A stretch of DNA of 64,000 nucleotides from Saccharopolyspora ipomoeae (GCF_029952525.1 NZ_JASAOF010000002.1:434001-498000); one strand, 5' to 3'; shown: positions 17,419 through 26,511, numbered from the stretch's first letter. Notes: generated by a model from the letters alone, not told the origin. Translations and numbers: made by a program.

Positions 17419-19731
17419 ATGCCGCAGTCGCGCCCGACCGAGGACCGCCAGCCCTACCGCGATCCCGCACTACCGGTCGAGGAGCGGGTCGCCGATCTGG
17501 TGTCCCGCATGACGCTGGAGGAGAAGCTCAACCAGCTCGTCGGGATGTGGATCTACGTCTCCGGCGCCGAGGAGCGCGTCGCCCCGCACCAGGAGGACTT
17601 CGCCGACGACACCCCGCCCTGGGACGAGATGATCAAGAGCGGGCTCGGTCAGCTCACCCGCGTCTTCGGCAGCGCGCCCATCGAACCCGACTGCGGCGCA
17701 GCCGCTCTCACCCGGCTGCAGCGCGAGATCACCACCTCCAGCCGCTTCGGCATCCCGGCGGTGGCGCACGAGGAGTGCCTGGCCGGGTTCACCGCCTGGG
17801 GCGCCACCGCGTACCCGGTGCCGCTGTCCTGGGGCGCCTCCTTCGACCCGGGACTGGTCGGCGAGATGGCCGCGAGCATCGGAGCCGACATGCGCTCGGC
17901 GGGCGTGCACCAGGGTCTGGCGCCGGTGCTGGACGTGGTGCGGGACCTGCGGTGGGGCCGGGTCGAGGAGACCCTCGGCGAGGACCCGTACTTGATCGGC
18001 GCCGTCGGCTCGGCCTACGTCGCAGGCCTGGAGTCCAGCGGGATCGTGGCCACCCTCAAGCACTTCGCCGGCTACTCGGCCTCCCGCGCGGGCCGCAACC
18101 TGGCACCGGTGAGCATGGGTCCGCGCGAGTTCGCCGACGTGGTGCTGCCGCCGTTCGAGATGGCGCTGCGGCTCGGCGGCGCCCGCTCGGTGATGCACTC
18201 CTACACCGACGTCGACGGCATGCCCTCGGCCGCCGACGAGGTGCTGCTGACCGATCTGCTGCGCGACGAGCTGGGTTTCACCGGCACCGTCGTCGCCGAC
18301 TACTTCGGCGTGTCGTTCCTGCACAAGCTGCACGGCGTCGCCGGGGGACCGGGCGAGGCCGGTGCGGCCGCGCTGCGCGCCGGGGTGGACGTGGAGCTGC
18401 CCAACGCCCGCTGCTACGTCGACCCGCTGGCGCGGCTGGTGCGCTCGGGCGAGGTCGACGAGACGTTGGTGGACCGGGCGCTGGGCCGGGTGCTGGGCCA
18501 GAAGGTCGAACTCGGCCTGCTGGACCCGGATTGGTCACCGGAGGCGCCGGGACCGCGCGAGTTCGACTCGGCCGCCAACCGGGACCTGGCGCGACGGCTC
18601 GCCGAGGAGTCGGTGGTGCTGGTCGCCAACGACGGGACGCTTCCGGTGCGCGAGCCCGGCCGGGTGGCGGTGGTCGGCCCGCTGGCCGACGACCCGTTCG
18701 CGCTGCTGGGCTGCTACTCGTTCCCCGCTCACATCGGTGTGTCCTACCCGGACTGGCCGCACGGCATCGACCTGCCGACGTTCCGCGACGAGATCGCCCG
18801 CGTCGCTGAGCACGTCGACCACGTCAAGGGCTGCGACCTGCCGTCCGGTGGAGCGGATTTCGACGCCGCGCGAGCAGCGGCGGCGGGCGCGGACCTGTGC
18901 GTGGCGGTGGTCGGCGACCGCGCGGGCCTGTTCGGCCGCGGCACCTCCGGGGAGGGCTGCGACGCCGCGGACCTGCGATTGCCGGGTGACCAGCAGGAGC
19001 TGGTGGAGGCGCTGATCGAGACCGGGACCCCGGTGGTGCTGGTGGTCTCCAGCGGCCGCCCGTACGCGCTGGGCGCGCTGGCCGACCGGGTCGCGGCGGT
19101 GGTGCAGGTGTTCTTCCCCGGTGAGGCGGGCGCTGCGGCGCTGACCGGCGTGCTCACCGGAGAGGTGAACCCGTCGGGTCGGCTGCCGGTGTCGATCCCG
19201 GTGACGCCGGGCGGCAACCCGGGCACCTACCTGACCGCTCCCCTCGGCGCGGCCAGCGAGGTCAGCTCGCTGGACCCGACGGCGCTGTTCCCGTTCGGGC
19301 ACGGCCTGTCCTACACCGATTTCGCCTACTCGGACCTGCAGGTCAGCGCCGAGGAGGTCGGCACCGACGGCGCGGTGGAGGTGGCGTGCACGGTCACCAA
19401 CACCGGCGACCGCGACGGCGACGAGGTCGTGCAGCTCTACCTGCGGGACCCGGTGGCCCAGGTGACCCGCCCGGTGCGGCAGCTGGCCGGTTTCGCCCGG
19501 GTTTCGGTCCCCGCGGGCGAGAGCAGGCGGGTGTCGTTCCGGTTGCACGCCGACCGGACGGCCTACGCGGGTGCGCGCGGGAAGCGGATCGTCGACCCCG
19601 GTCTGATCGAGGTCCACGTCGGCGGCGACAGCGCGAACCCCCGTCTCTCCGGCGAGTTCCGCCTCGTCGGAGAGGTCCGCGAGGTCGGTGCGGACCGCGT
19701 GCTGGACACCCCGGTGACGATCTCGGAGTGA
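17419..19731 (+). CDS. Glycoside hydrolase family 3 protein (beta-glucosidase/beta-xylosidase)
   Basis: The 770-residue protein has the three-part GH3 layout. First is a (beta/alpha)8 barrel with the nucleophile candidate Asp294 in TGTVVADYFGVSF. Next is an alpha/beta sandwich containing VVVGDRAGLFGRGTSGEG. Last is a C-terminal fibronectin type III-like domain (CTVTNTGDRDGDEVVQLYLRD). There is no signal peptide, so it should act on imported oligosaccharides in the cytoplasm. The ATG at 17419 follows GGGAG; a GTG at 17374 would add 15 residues but overlaps the operator. The LacI gene downstream and the divergent importer make one regulon. Confidence 0.9.
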   Translation: MPQSRPTEDRQPYRDPALPVEERVADLVSRMTLEEKLNQLVGMWIYVSGAEERVAPHQEDFADDTPPWDEMIKSGLGQLTRVFGSAPIEPDCGAAALTRLQREITTSSRFGIPAVAHEECLAGFTAWGATAYPVPLSWGASFDPGLVGEMAASIGADMRSAGVHQGLAPVLDVVRDLRWGRVEETLGEDPYLIGAVGSAYVAGLESSGIVATLKHFAGYSASRAGRNLAPVSMGPREFADVVLPPFEMALRLGGARSVMHSYTDVDGMPSAADEVLLTDLLRDELGFTGTVVADYFGVSFLHKLHGVAGGPGEAGAAALRAGVDVELPNARCYVDPLARLVRSGEVDETLVDRALGRVLGQKVELGLLDPDWSPEAPGPREFDSAANRDLARRLAEESVVLVANDGTLPVREPGRVAVVGPLADDPFALLGCYSFPAHIGVSYPDWPHGIDLPTFRDEIARVAEHVDHVKGCDLPSGGADFDAARAAAAGADLCVAVVGDRAGLFGRGTSGEGCDAADLRLPGDQQELVEALIETGTPVVLVVSSGRPYALGALADRVAAVVQVFFPGEAGAAALTGVLTGEVNPSGRLPVSIPVTPGGNPGTYLTAPLGAASEVSSLDPTALFPFGHGLSYTDFAYSDLQVSAEEVGTDGAVEVACTVTNTGDRDGDEVVQLYLRDPVAQVTRPVRQLAGFARVSVPAGESRRVSFRLHADRTAYAGARGKRIVDPGLIEVHVGGDSANPRLSGEFRLVGEVREVGADRVLDTPVTISE

Positions 19732-19756
19732 CGTGATCGGGTGTGGGCGGCAGGCC

Positions 19757-19768
19757 CGAAACTTTCAG
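19757..19768. promoter_or_regulatory. LacI-type operator CGAAACTTTCAG (autoregulation)
   Basis: GAAA-C-TTTC is a perfect inverted repeat, 32 bases before the LacI start. It shares the AAACTTTC core with the divergent control region at 17.2 kb, which suggests the repressor controls its own gene. Confidence 0.55.
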
Positions 19769-19800
19769 GTACGGTGACGTCGGTCGAGCTAGGAGGCACG

Positions 19801-20820
19801 GTGACCGAGGCGAAGAAGAACCGCGTGACGATCAGCGACATCGCGCGGGAGGCCGGTGTCTCGGTGCCGACCGTGTCGAAGGTGCTCAACGGCCGTCCGG
19901 AGGTCGCCGCCCACACCCGGGAGCGGGTCGAGAAGCTCATCACCCGCTACAACTACTCCCGCCGGGCCAGTCACGGCAGCGGCCGGGCCGGGCTGATCGA
20001 CCTGGTCTTCCACACGCTCGACAACGAGTGGGTGCTGGAGATAGTGCGCGGCGTCGAGAGCGTCACGCACGACGCCGGGGTCGGGATGGTCGTCTCGGCG
20101 GTGCACGACGGGCGCAAGACCGAGCGCGCGTGGCTGGACAACCTCACCTCGCGGCGTTCGGACGGGATCATCCTGGCGGTCACCGAGCTCGGCCCGCGCC
20201 ACGCCGAGCAGCTGCACGGCCTGGGCGTGCCGGTGATCATCATCGACTCGCTGGGCCAGCCGGACGCGCGGGTGGCCTCGGTGGGAGCGACGAACTGGAG
20301 CGGTGCGCGCGCCGCCGTCGAGCACCTGCTCGAACTGGGCCACCGGCGGATCGGGTTCATCGGCGGACCCCCGCAGCTGCAGTGCTCGGTGGCGCGGCTG
20401 GACGGCTACCGGTCGGCGCTGATGGCGGCCGAGATCGGCGTCGACGACGCTCTCGTCGCCGACGGCGACTTCACCCACGACCGGGGCGAGCGGGCCGCCG
20501 AGGAGCTGCTGGCGCTGCCCGACCCGCCGACCGCGATCTTCGCCGCCAACGACCAGCAGGCGCTCGGCGCCTACCGGGCCGCGGAGCGGCGCGGTAGGCG
20601 CCTCCCGGACGACCTCAGCGTGGTGGGCTTCGACAACCTGCCGATGGCCCAGTGGATCTCACCGGCGCTGACCACGGTGAACCAGCCGGTGGCGACGATG
20701 GCGGCGGAGGCAGCGCGGATGGTGCTGCGCCACTCCGAGACCGGCCGCTTCGACACCCACCGCGTGGAGCTGGCCACCGATCTCGTCGTTCGCGGCAGCA
20801 CCGCCGGCCCCCGGTCCTGA
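19801..20820 (+). CDS. LacI family transcriptional regulator of the GH3/ABC locus
   Basis: The 339-residue protein has an N-terminal LacI helix-turn-helix ([38 protein letters not shown]) and a periplasmic-binding-like effector domain with [11 protein letters not shown] and [25 protein letters not shown] at 19801 is preceded by AGGAGG at 19791-19796; the open frame extends to 19741 but lacks a ribosome site there. The position directly after the GH3 gene and the repeated operator-like motif argue that it represses the divergent importer, the GH3 gene and itself. Confidence 0.92.
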   Translation: MTEAKKNRVTISDIAREAGVSVPTVSKVLNGRPEVAAHTRERVEKLITRYNYSRRASHGSGRAGLIDLVFHTLDNEWVLEIVRGVESVTHDAGVGMVVSAVHDGRKTERAWLDNLTSRRSDGIILAVTELGPRHAEQLHGLGVPVIIIDSLGQPDARVASVGATNWSGARAAVEHLLELGHRRIGFIGGPPQLQCSVARLDGYRSALMAAEIGVDDALVADGDFTHDRGERAAEELLALPDPPTAIFAANDQQALGAYRAAERRGRRLPDDLSVVGFDNLPMAQWISPALTTVNQPVATMAAEAARMVLRHSETGRFDTHRVELATDLVVRGSTAGPRS

Positions 20821-20965
20821 CGCTGCGCGTCCGCCCGGTCACGGCGCGCAGGCAGGGCCAGATCACAGGCGGGCCCGGAAATATCGACGTTTCGCTCCGC
20901 GTTGGCACGGGAAGGGCGGGACGTGGTGTCCCGCGGTGTTCTCGTGTGGAAAGGCTGATCCTGCC

Positions 20966-21952
20966 GTGACTGTGGCTCTCTCCGTTCTCGACCTGGCGCA
21001 CATCGGCGACGGGGAGACCGCCGCGGACAGCTTCACCGCGAGCGTCGACATGGCCCAGCGCGCGGAACGCTGGGGCTATCACCGCATCTGGTACGCCGAG
21101 CACCACAACATGCCCACCATCGCCTCGTCGGCGACGAGCGTGCTGATCGGTCACGTGGCGGCGCAGACCAGTTCGATCCGGCTGGGCGCGGGCGGCATCA
21201 TGCTGCCGAACCACTCCCCGCTGACGATCGCCGAGCAGTTCGGCACCCTCGAAACCCTGTTCCCGGGCCGCATCGACCTCGGCCTGGGCCGCGCGCCCGG
21301 CAGCGACCAGCGCACGATGCGCGCGCTGCGCCGCGACCCCACCTCGGCCGACTCGTTCCCGCAGGACGTGCTGGAGCTGCAGGGCTACCTGGCCGGTGAG
21401 TCCCGCGTCGCCGGTGTCAACGCCACCCCGGGCTACGGCACGAACGTGCCGCTGTACGTGCTGGGTTCGTCGATGTTCGGCGCGCAGCTGGCGGCCCTGC
21501 TGGGCCTGCCGTACGCGTTCGCCTCGCACTTCGCCCCGGACGCGCTGGAAGCGGCCACCTCGCACTACCGCAAGGAGTTCAAGCCCTCGGCGCAGCTGTC
21601 GGAGCCCTACGTGATCGCCGGGGTGAACGTGATCGCCGCCGACACCACCGACTACGCCGAGGAGCAGCTGCTGGAGGCCAAGCGCTACCGCGCGGGCCGG
21701 ATGCTGGCCCAGGGCCGCAAGCTCAGCACCGAGGAGATCGACGCCCTGCTGGCCTCCCCCGCCGGCCGCCAGGTCCAGTCGATGGCCCGCTACAGCGCCG
21801 TCGGCACCCCCGACGAGGTCGACGAGTACCTGGACGGCTTCGCCAAGCAGGCCCAGGCCGACGAGCTGATGATCGTCTCCTCCGCGGTCGACCGCACCGC
21901 CTGGCTCCGCTCGCTGGAACTCCTCGCCGACGTCCGCGGCCTCGGCAGCTGA
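20966..21952 (+). CDS. LLM class flavin-dependent oxidoreductase (MsnO8-like)
   Basis: The 328-residue protein is a luciferase-like monooxygenase. Typical segments are [19 protein letters not shown] at the N-terminus, [45 protein letters not shown], and [23 protein letters not shown]. The GTG at 20966 gives the canonical N-terminus; a longer start at 20936 adds ten atypical residues. These proteins use reduced FMN and oxygen, but the substrate is not predictable. The gene stands alone between a LacI gene and a clear terminator. Confidence 0.88.
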   Translation: MTVALSVLDLAHIGDGETAADSFTASVDMAQRAERWGYHRIWYAEHHNMPTIASSATSVLIGHVAAQTSSIRLGAGGIMLPNHSPLTIAEQFGTLETLFPGRIDLGLGRAPGSDQRTMRALRRDPTSADSFPQDVLELQGYLAGESRVAGVNATPGYGTNVPLYVLGSSMFGAQLAALLGLPYAFASHFAPDALEAATSHYRKEFKPSAQLSEPYVIAGVNVIAADTTDYAEEQLLEAKRYRAGRMLAQGRKLSTEEIDALLASPAGRQVQSMARYSAVGTPDEVDEYLDGFAKQAQADELMIVSSAVDRTAWLRSLELLADVRGLGS

Positions 21953-21968
21953 CCCGCTGTTCCACGCA

Positions 21969-22008
21969 ACCGCCCTGCCCCTGGAACTCCAGGAGCAGGG
22001 CGGTTTTT
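21969..22008 (+). terminator. Intrinsic terminator
   Basis: ACCGCCCTGC (21969-21978) pairs with GCAGGGCGGT (21995-22004), an inner CCTGGA/TCCAGG stem extends it, and five T follow. It ends the luciferase-like gene and may also serve the convergent siderophore-binding protein gene. Confidence 0.88.
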
Positions 22009-22048
22009 CGTCCTCACCGTCCGGACGAAGCGGACTGCTCGACCCACC

Positions 22049-23056
22049 TCACGCCGCGAGGCGGGACTCCAGCTGGTCGGCGAGCTCGTTCATGATCTTG
22101 GCGTAGCTCGCGTGGCTCATCGGGGCGACCGCGTCCCACTCCGCGAAGCGCCCGGCCGCGGCCGCGGGCGTGTTGGCGAAGACCGGGTTCTGCATCATCT
22201 GCTCCGGGGTCATCGACGCCGAGCGGGCGTCCCACAGCATGATGTCGCCCGGGTAGGTGTTGGCCTTCTCCCAGGACAGCCGCTCGTAGTAGCCGCCGCT
22301 GGCCTGGTCGGGGTTGTTCGGCGTGGTGATCGGCAGGCCGAGCTCGGTGACGTAGTAGTCCAGGTCGGGGTTGCGACCGGGCACGACGACGAAGAACTCC
22401 TCCTTCGTGCCGCCGATCGCCAGGATCGACCGGCCCTCGGCCTTCATCCGGGCGCCGATGCCGCGCAGCCGTTCGGCGGCGGCGTGGAACGCCTGCTCGT
22501 CGGCCTTCACCTTCGGCGAGTCGACGTCGGCGCCCAGCGCGCGGGCGAGCTCCCGGTACTTGCCGATCGCCGCCGGCAGCGCGATGCCCGACTGCTGCAC
22601 GCCGAGGGTCGGCACGATCTCGGCGACCTTCTTCTCCTGGTCCTCCACGAGGTGCCAGAGCCCGGGGTACTCCGCGTACTTGCCGCTGACCAGCAGGTCG
22701 GGCTGCAGCGCGGTGAGCCGCTCCAGGTTGATCTCGCCGTAGCCCGCGCCGGTGACGTCGGTGACCTTCGCGGGGTCGAGACCGGCGGCTTCGGGTTCGA
22801 CGGAGCCGTCGTCGCGCACCAGCGGACCGAACGTTCCGGCGACCTGCACGCCGAAGTCCTGCAGCGCGGCGGCGGAGGAGACCTGGGCGACGATCTGCTG
22901 CGGACGTTCGGGGCGGGTGACCGTGGTGCCGCGATCGTCGGTGTAGGACCAGCCGGTGCCGGTCTGCTCGGGCTGCGAGGGTCCGCACGCGGACAGCGTG
23001 CCGACGGCAGCTAAGGACGCCGCGATCACCGCAGCGGCCCTGATCGTGTGACGCAA
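22049..23056 (-). CDS. Iron-siderophore ABC transporter substrate-binding lipoprotein
   Basis: The 335-residue FepB/FecB-type binding protein starts with a lipoprotein signal ending LSAC. The mature domain shows the DDRGTTVTRPERPQQIVAQ opening common to ferric-siderophore binders, followed by INLERLTALQPDLLV and a long connecting helix. The start is a TTG preceded by GGGAGG. An IdeR/DmdR-type iron box lies between it and the divergent siderophore-interacting protein, so expression should rise under iron starvation. No permease or ATPase for siderophore uptake is in the window, so the partner subunits must be elsewhere. Confidence 0.9.
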   Translation of the reverse strand: MRHTIRAAAVIAASLAAVGTLSACGPSQPEQTGTGWSYTDDRGTTVTRPERPQQIVAQVSSAAALQDFGVQVAGTFGPLVRDDGSVEPEAAGLDPAKVTDVTGAGYGEINLERLTALQPDLLVSGKYAEYPGLWHLVEDQEKKVAEIVPTLGVQQSGIALPAAIGKYRELARALGADVDSPKVKADEQAFHAAAERLRGIGARMKAEGRSILAIGGTKEEFFVVVPGRNPDLDYYVTELGLPITTPNNPDQASGGYYERLSWEKANTYPGDIMLWDARSASMTPEQMMQNPVFANTPAAAAGRFAEWDAVAPMSHASYAKIMNELADQLESRLAA

Positions 23057-23075
23057 GGTCGACCTCCCATTGTTA

Positions 23076-23094
23076 TAAGGCTAGGCTAACCTAG
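23076..23094. promoter_or_regulatory. IdeR/DtxR-type iron box
   Basis: The 19-base site has the core TAGGCTAACCTA and matches the known IdeR/DmdR consensus TTAGGTTAGGCTAACCTAA at 16 of 19 positions. It is midway between two divergent iron-uptake genes and can silence both when iron is plentiful. Confidence 0.85.
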
Positions 23095-23116
23095 CACCAC
23101 GATCGGGAGGTTTCGG

Positions 23117-24046
23117 ATGACAGGGACGCGCAACGGGCGAACGGAGCAGGCCAAGCCGGGCTACCGCCTGTTCCCCGTGGAGGTCGCCCGCGTGCTGCGG
23201 CTCGGCCCGAGCTTCGTGCGGATCACCTTCGGCGGCGCCTGCCTGTCCGGGTTCGGCTTCGGCGGGCACGACCAGCGCATCAAGATCGTGCTGCCCAAGC
23301 CCGGCCGCGCGCTCGACGACTTCCCCGAGGGCGACGACTGGTACCCGCGCTGGCTGGGCCTGCCCGAGGACGTCCGCCCGGACCTGCGCACCTACACCGT
23401 CCGCGACTACCGGCCCGAGTCCTGCGAGGTCGACGTCGACTTCGTGCTGCACGGCCTGGACGACGGTCACGCCGGACCGGCCTCCACCTTCGCCGCCGGA
23501 GCGCGGCCCGGCCAGGTCATCGGCCTGTTCGCCCCGGACCGCCCGGGCACCGGGCGGATGTGGGGCTGCGAGTGGGCTCCGCCGGACTCGGCCGACCGCC
23601 TCGTGCTGGCCGGCGACGAGACCGCGGTGCCCGCGCTGGCGGCCATCGTCGAGTCGCTGCCCGCCGACGCGCGCGGCGTGGTGTGCGTGGAGGTCCCCGA
23701 GGAGGACGACCGGCAGGAGTGGGCGTGCCCGGCCGGGGTGCGGGTGCGCTGGTACGCGCGCACCGGCGCGCCGCACGGCAAGCTGCTCGGCGAGGGCGTC
23801 GCCGCGGCGCTGAACGAGCTGTGCCCGGCGGAGTCCTCCGGCTCGCGGGACGGCGCGCTGGAGGACGTCGACGTCGACACCGGCGTGCTGTGGGAGGTCC
23901 CGGAGGACTCCACCGGCTCGATCTACGGGTTCCTCGCGGGCGAGGCCGCGGTGATCAAGCGCCTGCGGCGGCTGCTCGTCGACGAGCACGGCATCCCGAA
24001 GCGCTCGGTGGCGTTCATGGGCTATTGGCGCGAAGGTCGGAGCTGA
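23117..24046 (+). CDS. Siderophore-interacting protein (ferric-siderophore reductase)
   Basis: The 309-residue protein is of the SIP/ViuB class. It has an N-terminal FAD-binding beta-barrel with the signature DLRTYTVRDYRPE, then an NAD(P)H domain with LVLAGDETAVPALAAIVESLP and the C-terminal GYWREGRS. Family members reduce Fe(III)-siderophores in the cytoplasm and so release iron. An insert of about 15 residues (AESSGSRDGALEDVDVD) sits before the last strand. The ATG follows GGGAGG, and the iron box upstream is shared with the binding-protein gene. Confidence 0.92.
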   Translation: MTGTRNGRTEQAKPGYRLFPVEVARVLRLGPSFVRITFGGACLSGFGFGGHDQRIKIVLPKPGRALDDFPEGDDWYPRWLGLPEDVRPDLRTYTVRDYRPESCEVDVDFVLHGLDDGHAGPASTFAAGARPGQVIGLFAPDRPGTGRMWGCEWAPPDSADRLVLAGDETAVPALAAIVESLPADARGVVCVEVPEEDDRQEWACPAGVRVRWYARTGAPHGKLLGEGVAAALNELCPAESSGSRDGALEDVDVDTGVLWEVPEDSTGSIYGFLAGEAAVIKRLRRLLVDEHGIPKRSVAFMGYWREGRS

Positions 24047-24118
24047 CCTTCTTGTCGGAGCAGCGCGCTACGGTCTTCGGCATCGGGTCGGGCCACCTCT
24101 CACCGAAGGGCCAGCGCC

Positions 24119-25102
24119 ATGCCAGTCACGACGACCGCGCCAACCGATGACTTCGTCGCGCAGGCGGACTCCTACCGCCGCGAGCTGCTCGCGCACTGCT
24201 ACCGGATGCTCGGGTCGTTGCAGGACGCCGAGGACCTCGTGCAGGAGACCTACCTGAAGGCGTGGCGCTCCTACGCCGGCTTCGAGGGCCGCAGCTCGCT
24301 GCGCACCTGGCTCTACAAGATCGCGACCACGACCTGCCTGACCGCGTTGGAGGGCCGCAAGCGGCGGCCGCTGCCCAGCGGCCTGGGCGCACCGACCGAC
24401 GAGGTGCCTCGGGAGAAGGTCGTCGAGTCCGGCGAGGTGCCGTGGCTGCAGCCGATCCCGGACGGGATGATCGCTGACCAGGCCACCGACCCCGCCTCGA
24501 TCGTGGGGCTGCGGGAGAGCACGCGGTTGGCGTTCATCGCGGCCCTGCAGCACCTGCCCGCGCGGCAGCGGGCGGTGCTGATCCTGCGCGACGTGCTCAA
24601 GTGGCGCGCCGCCGAGGTCGCCGACGCGCTGCACATCTCCACGGCCGCGGTCAACAGCGTCCTGCAGCGCGCCCGCGCCCAGCTCGCCGACGCCGCCCCC
24701 TCCGAGGACGACCGCCCGCAGCCGCTGACCGCCGAGCAGGAGCAGCTGCTGGAGCGCTACGTCGCGGCGTTCGAGGCCAAGGACGTGGACGCGATCGTGG
24801 GCCTGTTCACCGCCGAGGCCGTGTGGGAGATGCCGCCGTTCGAGCTGTGGGTGCGGGGAGGTGAGCTGATCGCGCAGCTCACCGCGCGGCAGTGCCCGGC
24901 GGGTCCGGACGGGTTGCGGCTGCGACCGACCCGCGCCAACGGCCAGCTCGCCTACGGCGTCTACATCCGCTGCGACGACGACGTGTTCCGCCCCTTTCAA
25001 CTGCACGTCCTGGAACTCGACGACGAGCGGGTCGGGCACGTGGTGTGCTTCTTCGACGTCGACTTCGCCCGGTTCGGGCTGCCGGAGTCGGTGAGCTCCT
25101 GA
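24119..25102 (+). CDS. RNA polymerase sigma-70 factor, SigG-like with C-terminal SnoaL-like domain
   Basis: The 327-residue ECF-type sigma factor has region 2 (LLAHCYRMLGSLQDAEDLVQETYLKAWRSYAGFEGRSSLRTWLYKIATTTCL) and region 4 (LPARQRAVLILRDVLKWRAAEVADALHISTAAVNSVLQRARAQL), followed by a ~125-residue SnoaL/NTF2-like domain (YVAAFEAKDVDAIVGLFTAEAVWEMPP). No anti-sigma gene is adjacent; in this class the C-terminal domain is thought to control activity. The selenocysteine tRNA gene starts 37 bases downstream, but a functional link is not evident. Confidence 0.9.
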   Translation: MPVTTTAPTDDFVAQADSYRRELLAHCYRMLGSLQDAEDLVQETYLKAWRSYAGFEGRSSLRTWLYKIATTTCLTALEGRKRRPLPSGLGAPTDEVPREKVVESGEVPWLQPIPDGMIADQATDPASIVGLRESTRLAFIAALQHLPARQRAVLILRDVLKWRAAEVADALHISTAAVNSVLQRARAQLADAAPSEDDRPQPLTAEQEQLLERYVAAFEAKDVDAIVGLFTAEAVWEMPPFELWVRGGELIAQLTARQCPAGPDGLRLRPTRANGQLAYGVYIRCDDDVFRPFQLHVLELDDERVGHVVCFFDVDFARFGLPESVSS

Positions 25103-25139
25103 TCTGTGGAGCCGGGCCCGTTCTCCTACAGTGGGCGGC

Positions 25140-25234
25140 GGAGACGTTCGGGGTCTGGTGACCCCCGCGGCCTTCAAAGCCGTTGGCGCCGAGCAACTCG
25201 ACGCGGCGGGTTCGATTCCCGTCCGTCTCCGCCA
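25140..25234 (+). tRNA. selC: tRNA-Sec (anticodon TCA)
   Basis: The 95-nt gene has encoded CCA (25232-25234), discriminator G, and anticodon TCA at 25174-25176 in the loop CTTCAAA closed by GGC/GCC. The T arm is GCGGG-TTCGATT-CCCGT. A long variable arm (GGCGCCGAG-CAA-CTCG...) and an extended acceptor stem are present. Length and layout match known bacterial tRNA-Sec, which decodes UGA with SelB. Seven acceptor pairs are perfect, but the eighth position shows T opposite C. selD follows 35 bases later, so the two probably form one unit. Confidence 0.95.
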
Positions 25235-25268
25235 AAGACCTCTGCCACCGACCGCGAGGACGGGTTCG

Positions 25269-26267
25269 ATGGGCGGCTACCGGCTGACGCAGTACGCGCA
25301 CGGCGGCGGGTGCGCCTGCAAGATCCCACCGGGCGAGCTGGAGGACGTCGTCGGTTCCCTCGTGCCGGACGTGCCCGAGCCGAACGCCAAGCTGCTGGTC
25401 GGCACGGACACCGGCGACGACGCGGCGGTGGTGTGCACCGACGAGGGCACCGGGATCGTGGTGACCACCGACTTCTTCACGCCCGTGGTCGACGACCCCT
25501 ACGACTGGGGCCGGATCGCGGCGGCCAACGCGCTCTCGGACGTCTACGCGATGGGCGGCACGCCGGTGCTCGGGGTGAACCTGCTGGGCTGGCCCCGGGA
25601 GGTGCTGCCGTTCGAGCTTGCCGGTGAGGTGCTGCGCGGCGGCACCGACGTCGCCGCCAGCGCCGGGTGCCACCTCGGCGGCGGGCACAGCGTGGACGAT
25701 CCGGAGCCGAAGTACGGGCTGGCGGTGACCGGCCTGGTCGATCCGGTCCGGATGCTGCGCAACGACGCGGCGCGGCCGGGTCTGCCGCTGTCGTTGACCA
25801 AGCCGCTGGGGGTCGGGGTGCTCAACACCCGGCACAAGCGGACCGGGCAGCTCTTCGATCACGCGGTGGCGGTGATGACCGAGCTCAACCGCGACGCCTC
25901 CCGCGCCGCGCTGCGGGCGGGAGCGGTGTGCGCCACCGACGTCACCGGTTTCGGCCTGCTGGGGCACCTGTTCAAGACGATGCGCGCCTCCGGCACGTCC
26001 GCGGAGATCGACGTGGCGGCCGTCCCGGTCGTCGACGGCGCGCGGGAAGCGGTCCGCGACGGCTTCATCAGCGGAGGCACCCGCCGCAACCTCGACTGGG
26101 TCCGCCCGCACCTCGACCCGGGCGGCACCAGCGCCGAAGACCTGTTCCTCCTCGCCGACGCCCAGACCTCCGGCGGCCTCCTCGTCGTGGGCGAGGTCCC
26201 CGGTTCCCCGGTCATCGGCCACGTCCTCCCCCACCGCACCGACGACATCCGCATCACGTTGCGCTGA
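25269..26267 (+). CDS. selD: Selenide, water dikinase
   Basis: The 332-residue enzyme makes selenophosphate from selenide and ATP for selenocysteine synthesis. The N-terminal motif is HGGGCACK, with catalytic Cys15, Cys17 and Lys18. This form uses Cys rather than selenocysteine, and Ala replaces the usual Gly between the cysteines. TDTGDDAAVV, ANALSDVYAMGGTPV and HLGGGHSVDDPEPKYGLAVTG match the ATP-binding and metal-binding segments of the family. The ATG at 25269 matches the usual N-terminus; frames extending upstream run into the tRNA gene. selA, selB and any selenoprotein gene are not in the window. Confidence 0.95.
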   Translation: MGGYRLTQYAHGGGCACKIPPGELEDVVGSLVPDVPEPNAKLLVGTDTGDDAAVVCTDEGTGIVVTTDFFTPVVDDPYDWGRIAAANALSDVYAMGGTPVLGVNLLGWPREVLPFELAGEVLRGGTDVAASAGCHLGGGHSVDDPEPKYGLAVTGLVDPVRMLRNDAARPGLPLSLTKPLGVGVLNTRHKRTGQLFDHAVAVMTELNRDASRAALRAGAVCATDVTGFGLLGHLFKTMRASGTSAEIDVAAVPVVDGAREAVRDGFISGGTRRNLDWVRPHLDPGGTSAEDLFLLADAQTSGGLLVVGEVPGSPVIGHVLPHRTDDIRITLR

Positions 26268-26366
26268 AACTCCCGCAACACGGCAGTCCTCCGGTCCCCG
26301 AATACGGCAGTTTTCCGACAACGGATTACCGCCGTTTTCCAGGCGGTGCCCACATCTCGGACCGCG

Positions 26367-26395
26367 TTGACGGGGTCGAGGCGCGGTTCTAGCTT
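26367..26395 (+). promoter_or_regulatory. Promoter of the leader peptide/flavin monooxygenase operon
   Basis: TTGACG (26367-26372) and TAGCTT (26390-26395) are 17 bases apart, matching the SigA/HrdB consensus. Transcription would start about where the leader peptide ATG (26403) is, so the transcript may be leaderless or nearly so. Confidence 0.6.
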
Positions 26396-26402
26396 GGGAG
26401 GC

Positions 26403-26480
26403 ATGGCTCTCCGGCTGCGATTGGTCACGCGCGACCACATCGACCTGCTCCGGGTCATCGCCGCCGCCTGTCCCCGCTGA
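26403..26480 (+). CDS. Short leader peptide with C-terminal Cys, probable cysteine-responsive uORF
   Basis: The 25-codon frame reads MALRLRLVTRDHIDLLRVIAAACPR and stops with TGA. The RxHIDLxRV...CxR pattern matches the short leader peptides annotated in actinomycetes upstream of sulfur and cysteine genes. GGGAGG precedes the ATG, and a promoter-like TTGACG/TAGCTT pair is just upstream. The single Cys codon sits three codons before the stop, where ribosome stalling on low Cys-tRNA could alter the hairpin at 26512-26547. Three flavin monooxygenases of a type often used in organosulfur scavenging follow. The regulatory role is inferred from the pattern. Confidence 0.75.
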   Translation: MALRLRLVTRDHIDLLRVIAAACPR

Positions 26481-26511
26481 CGGGCGAGTTCCGGCCGCTC
26501 TCCCCCGTTCT

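Noticed and set aside
25131-25268. Upstream extension of the selD frame
   Set aside because: It is the tRNA-Sec gene read as protein; the family N-terminus begins at the ATG at 25269.
25305-25325. Possible selenocysteine at the SelD active site
   Set aside because: The codons read Cys-Ala-Cys (tgc gcc tgc); there is no in-frame TGA, so this SelD is the Cys form.
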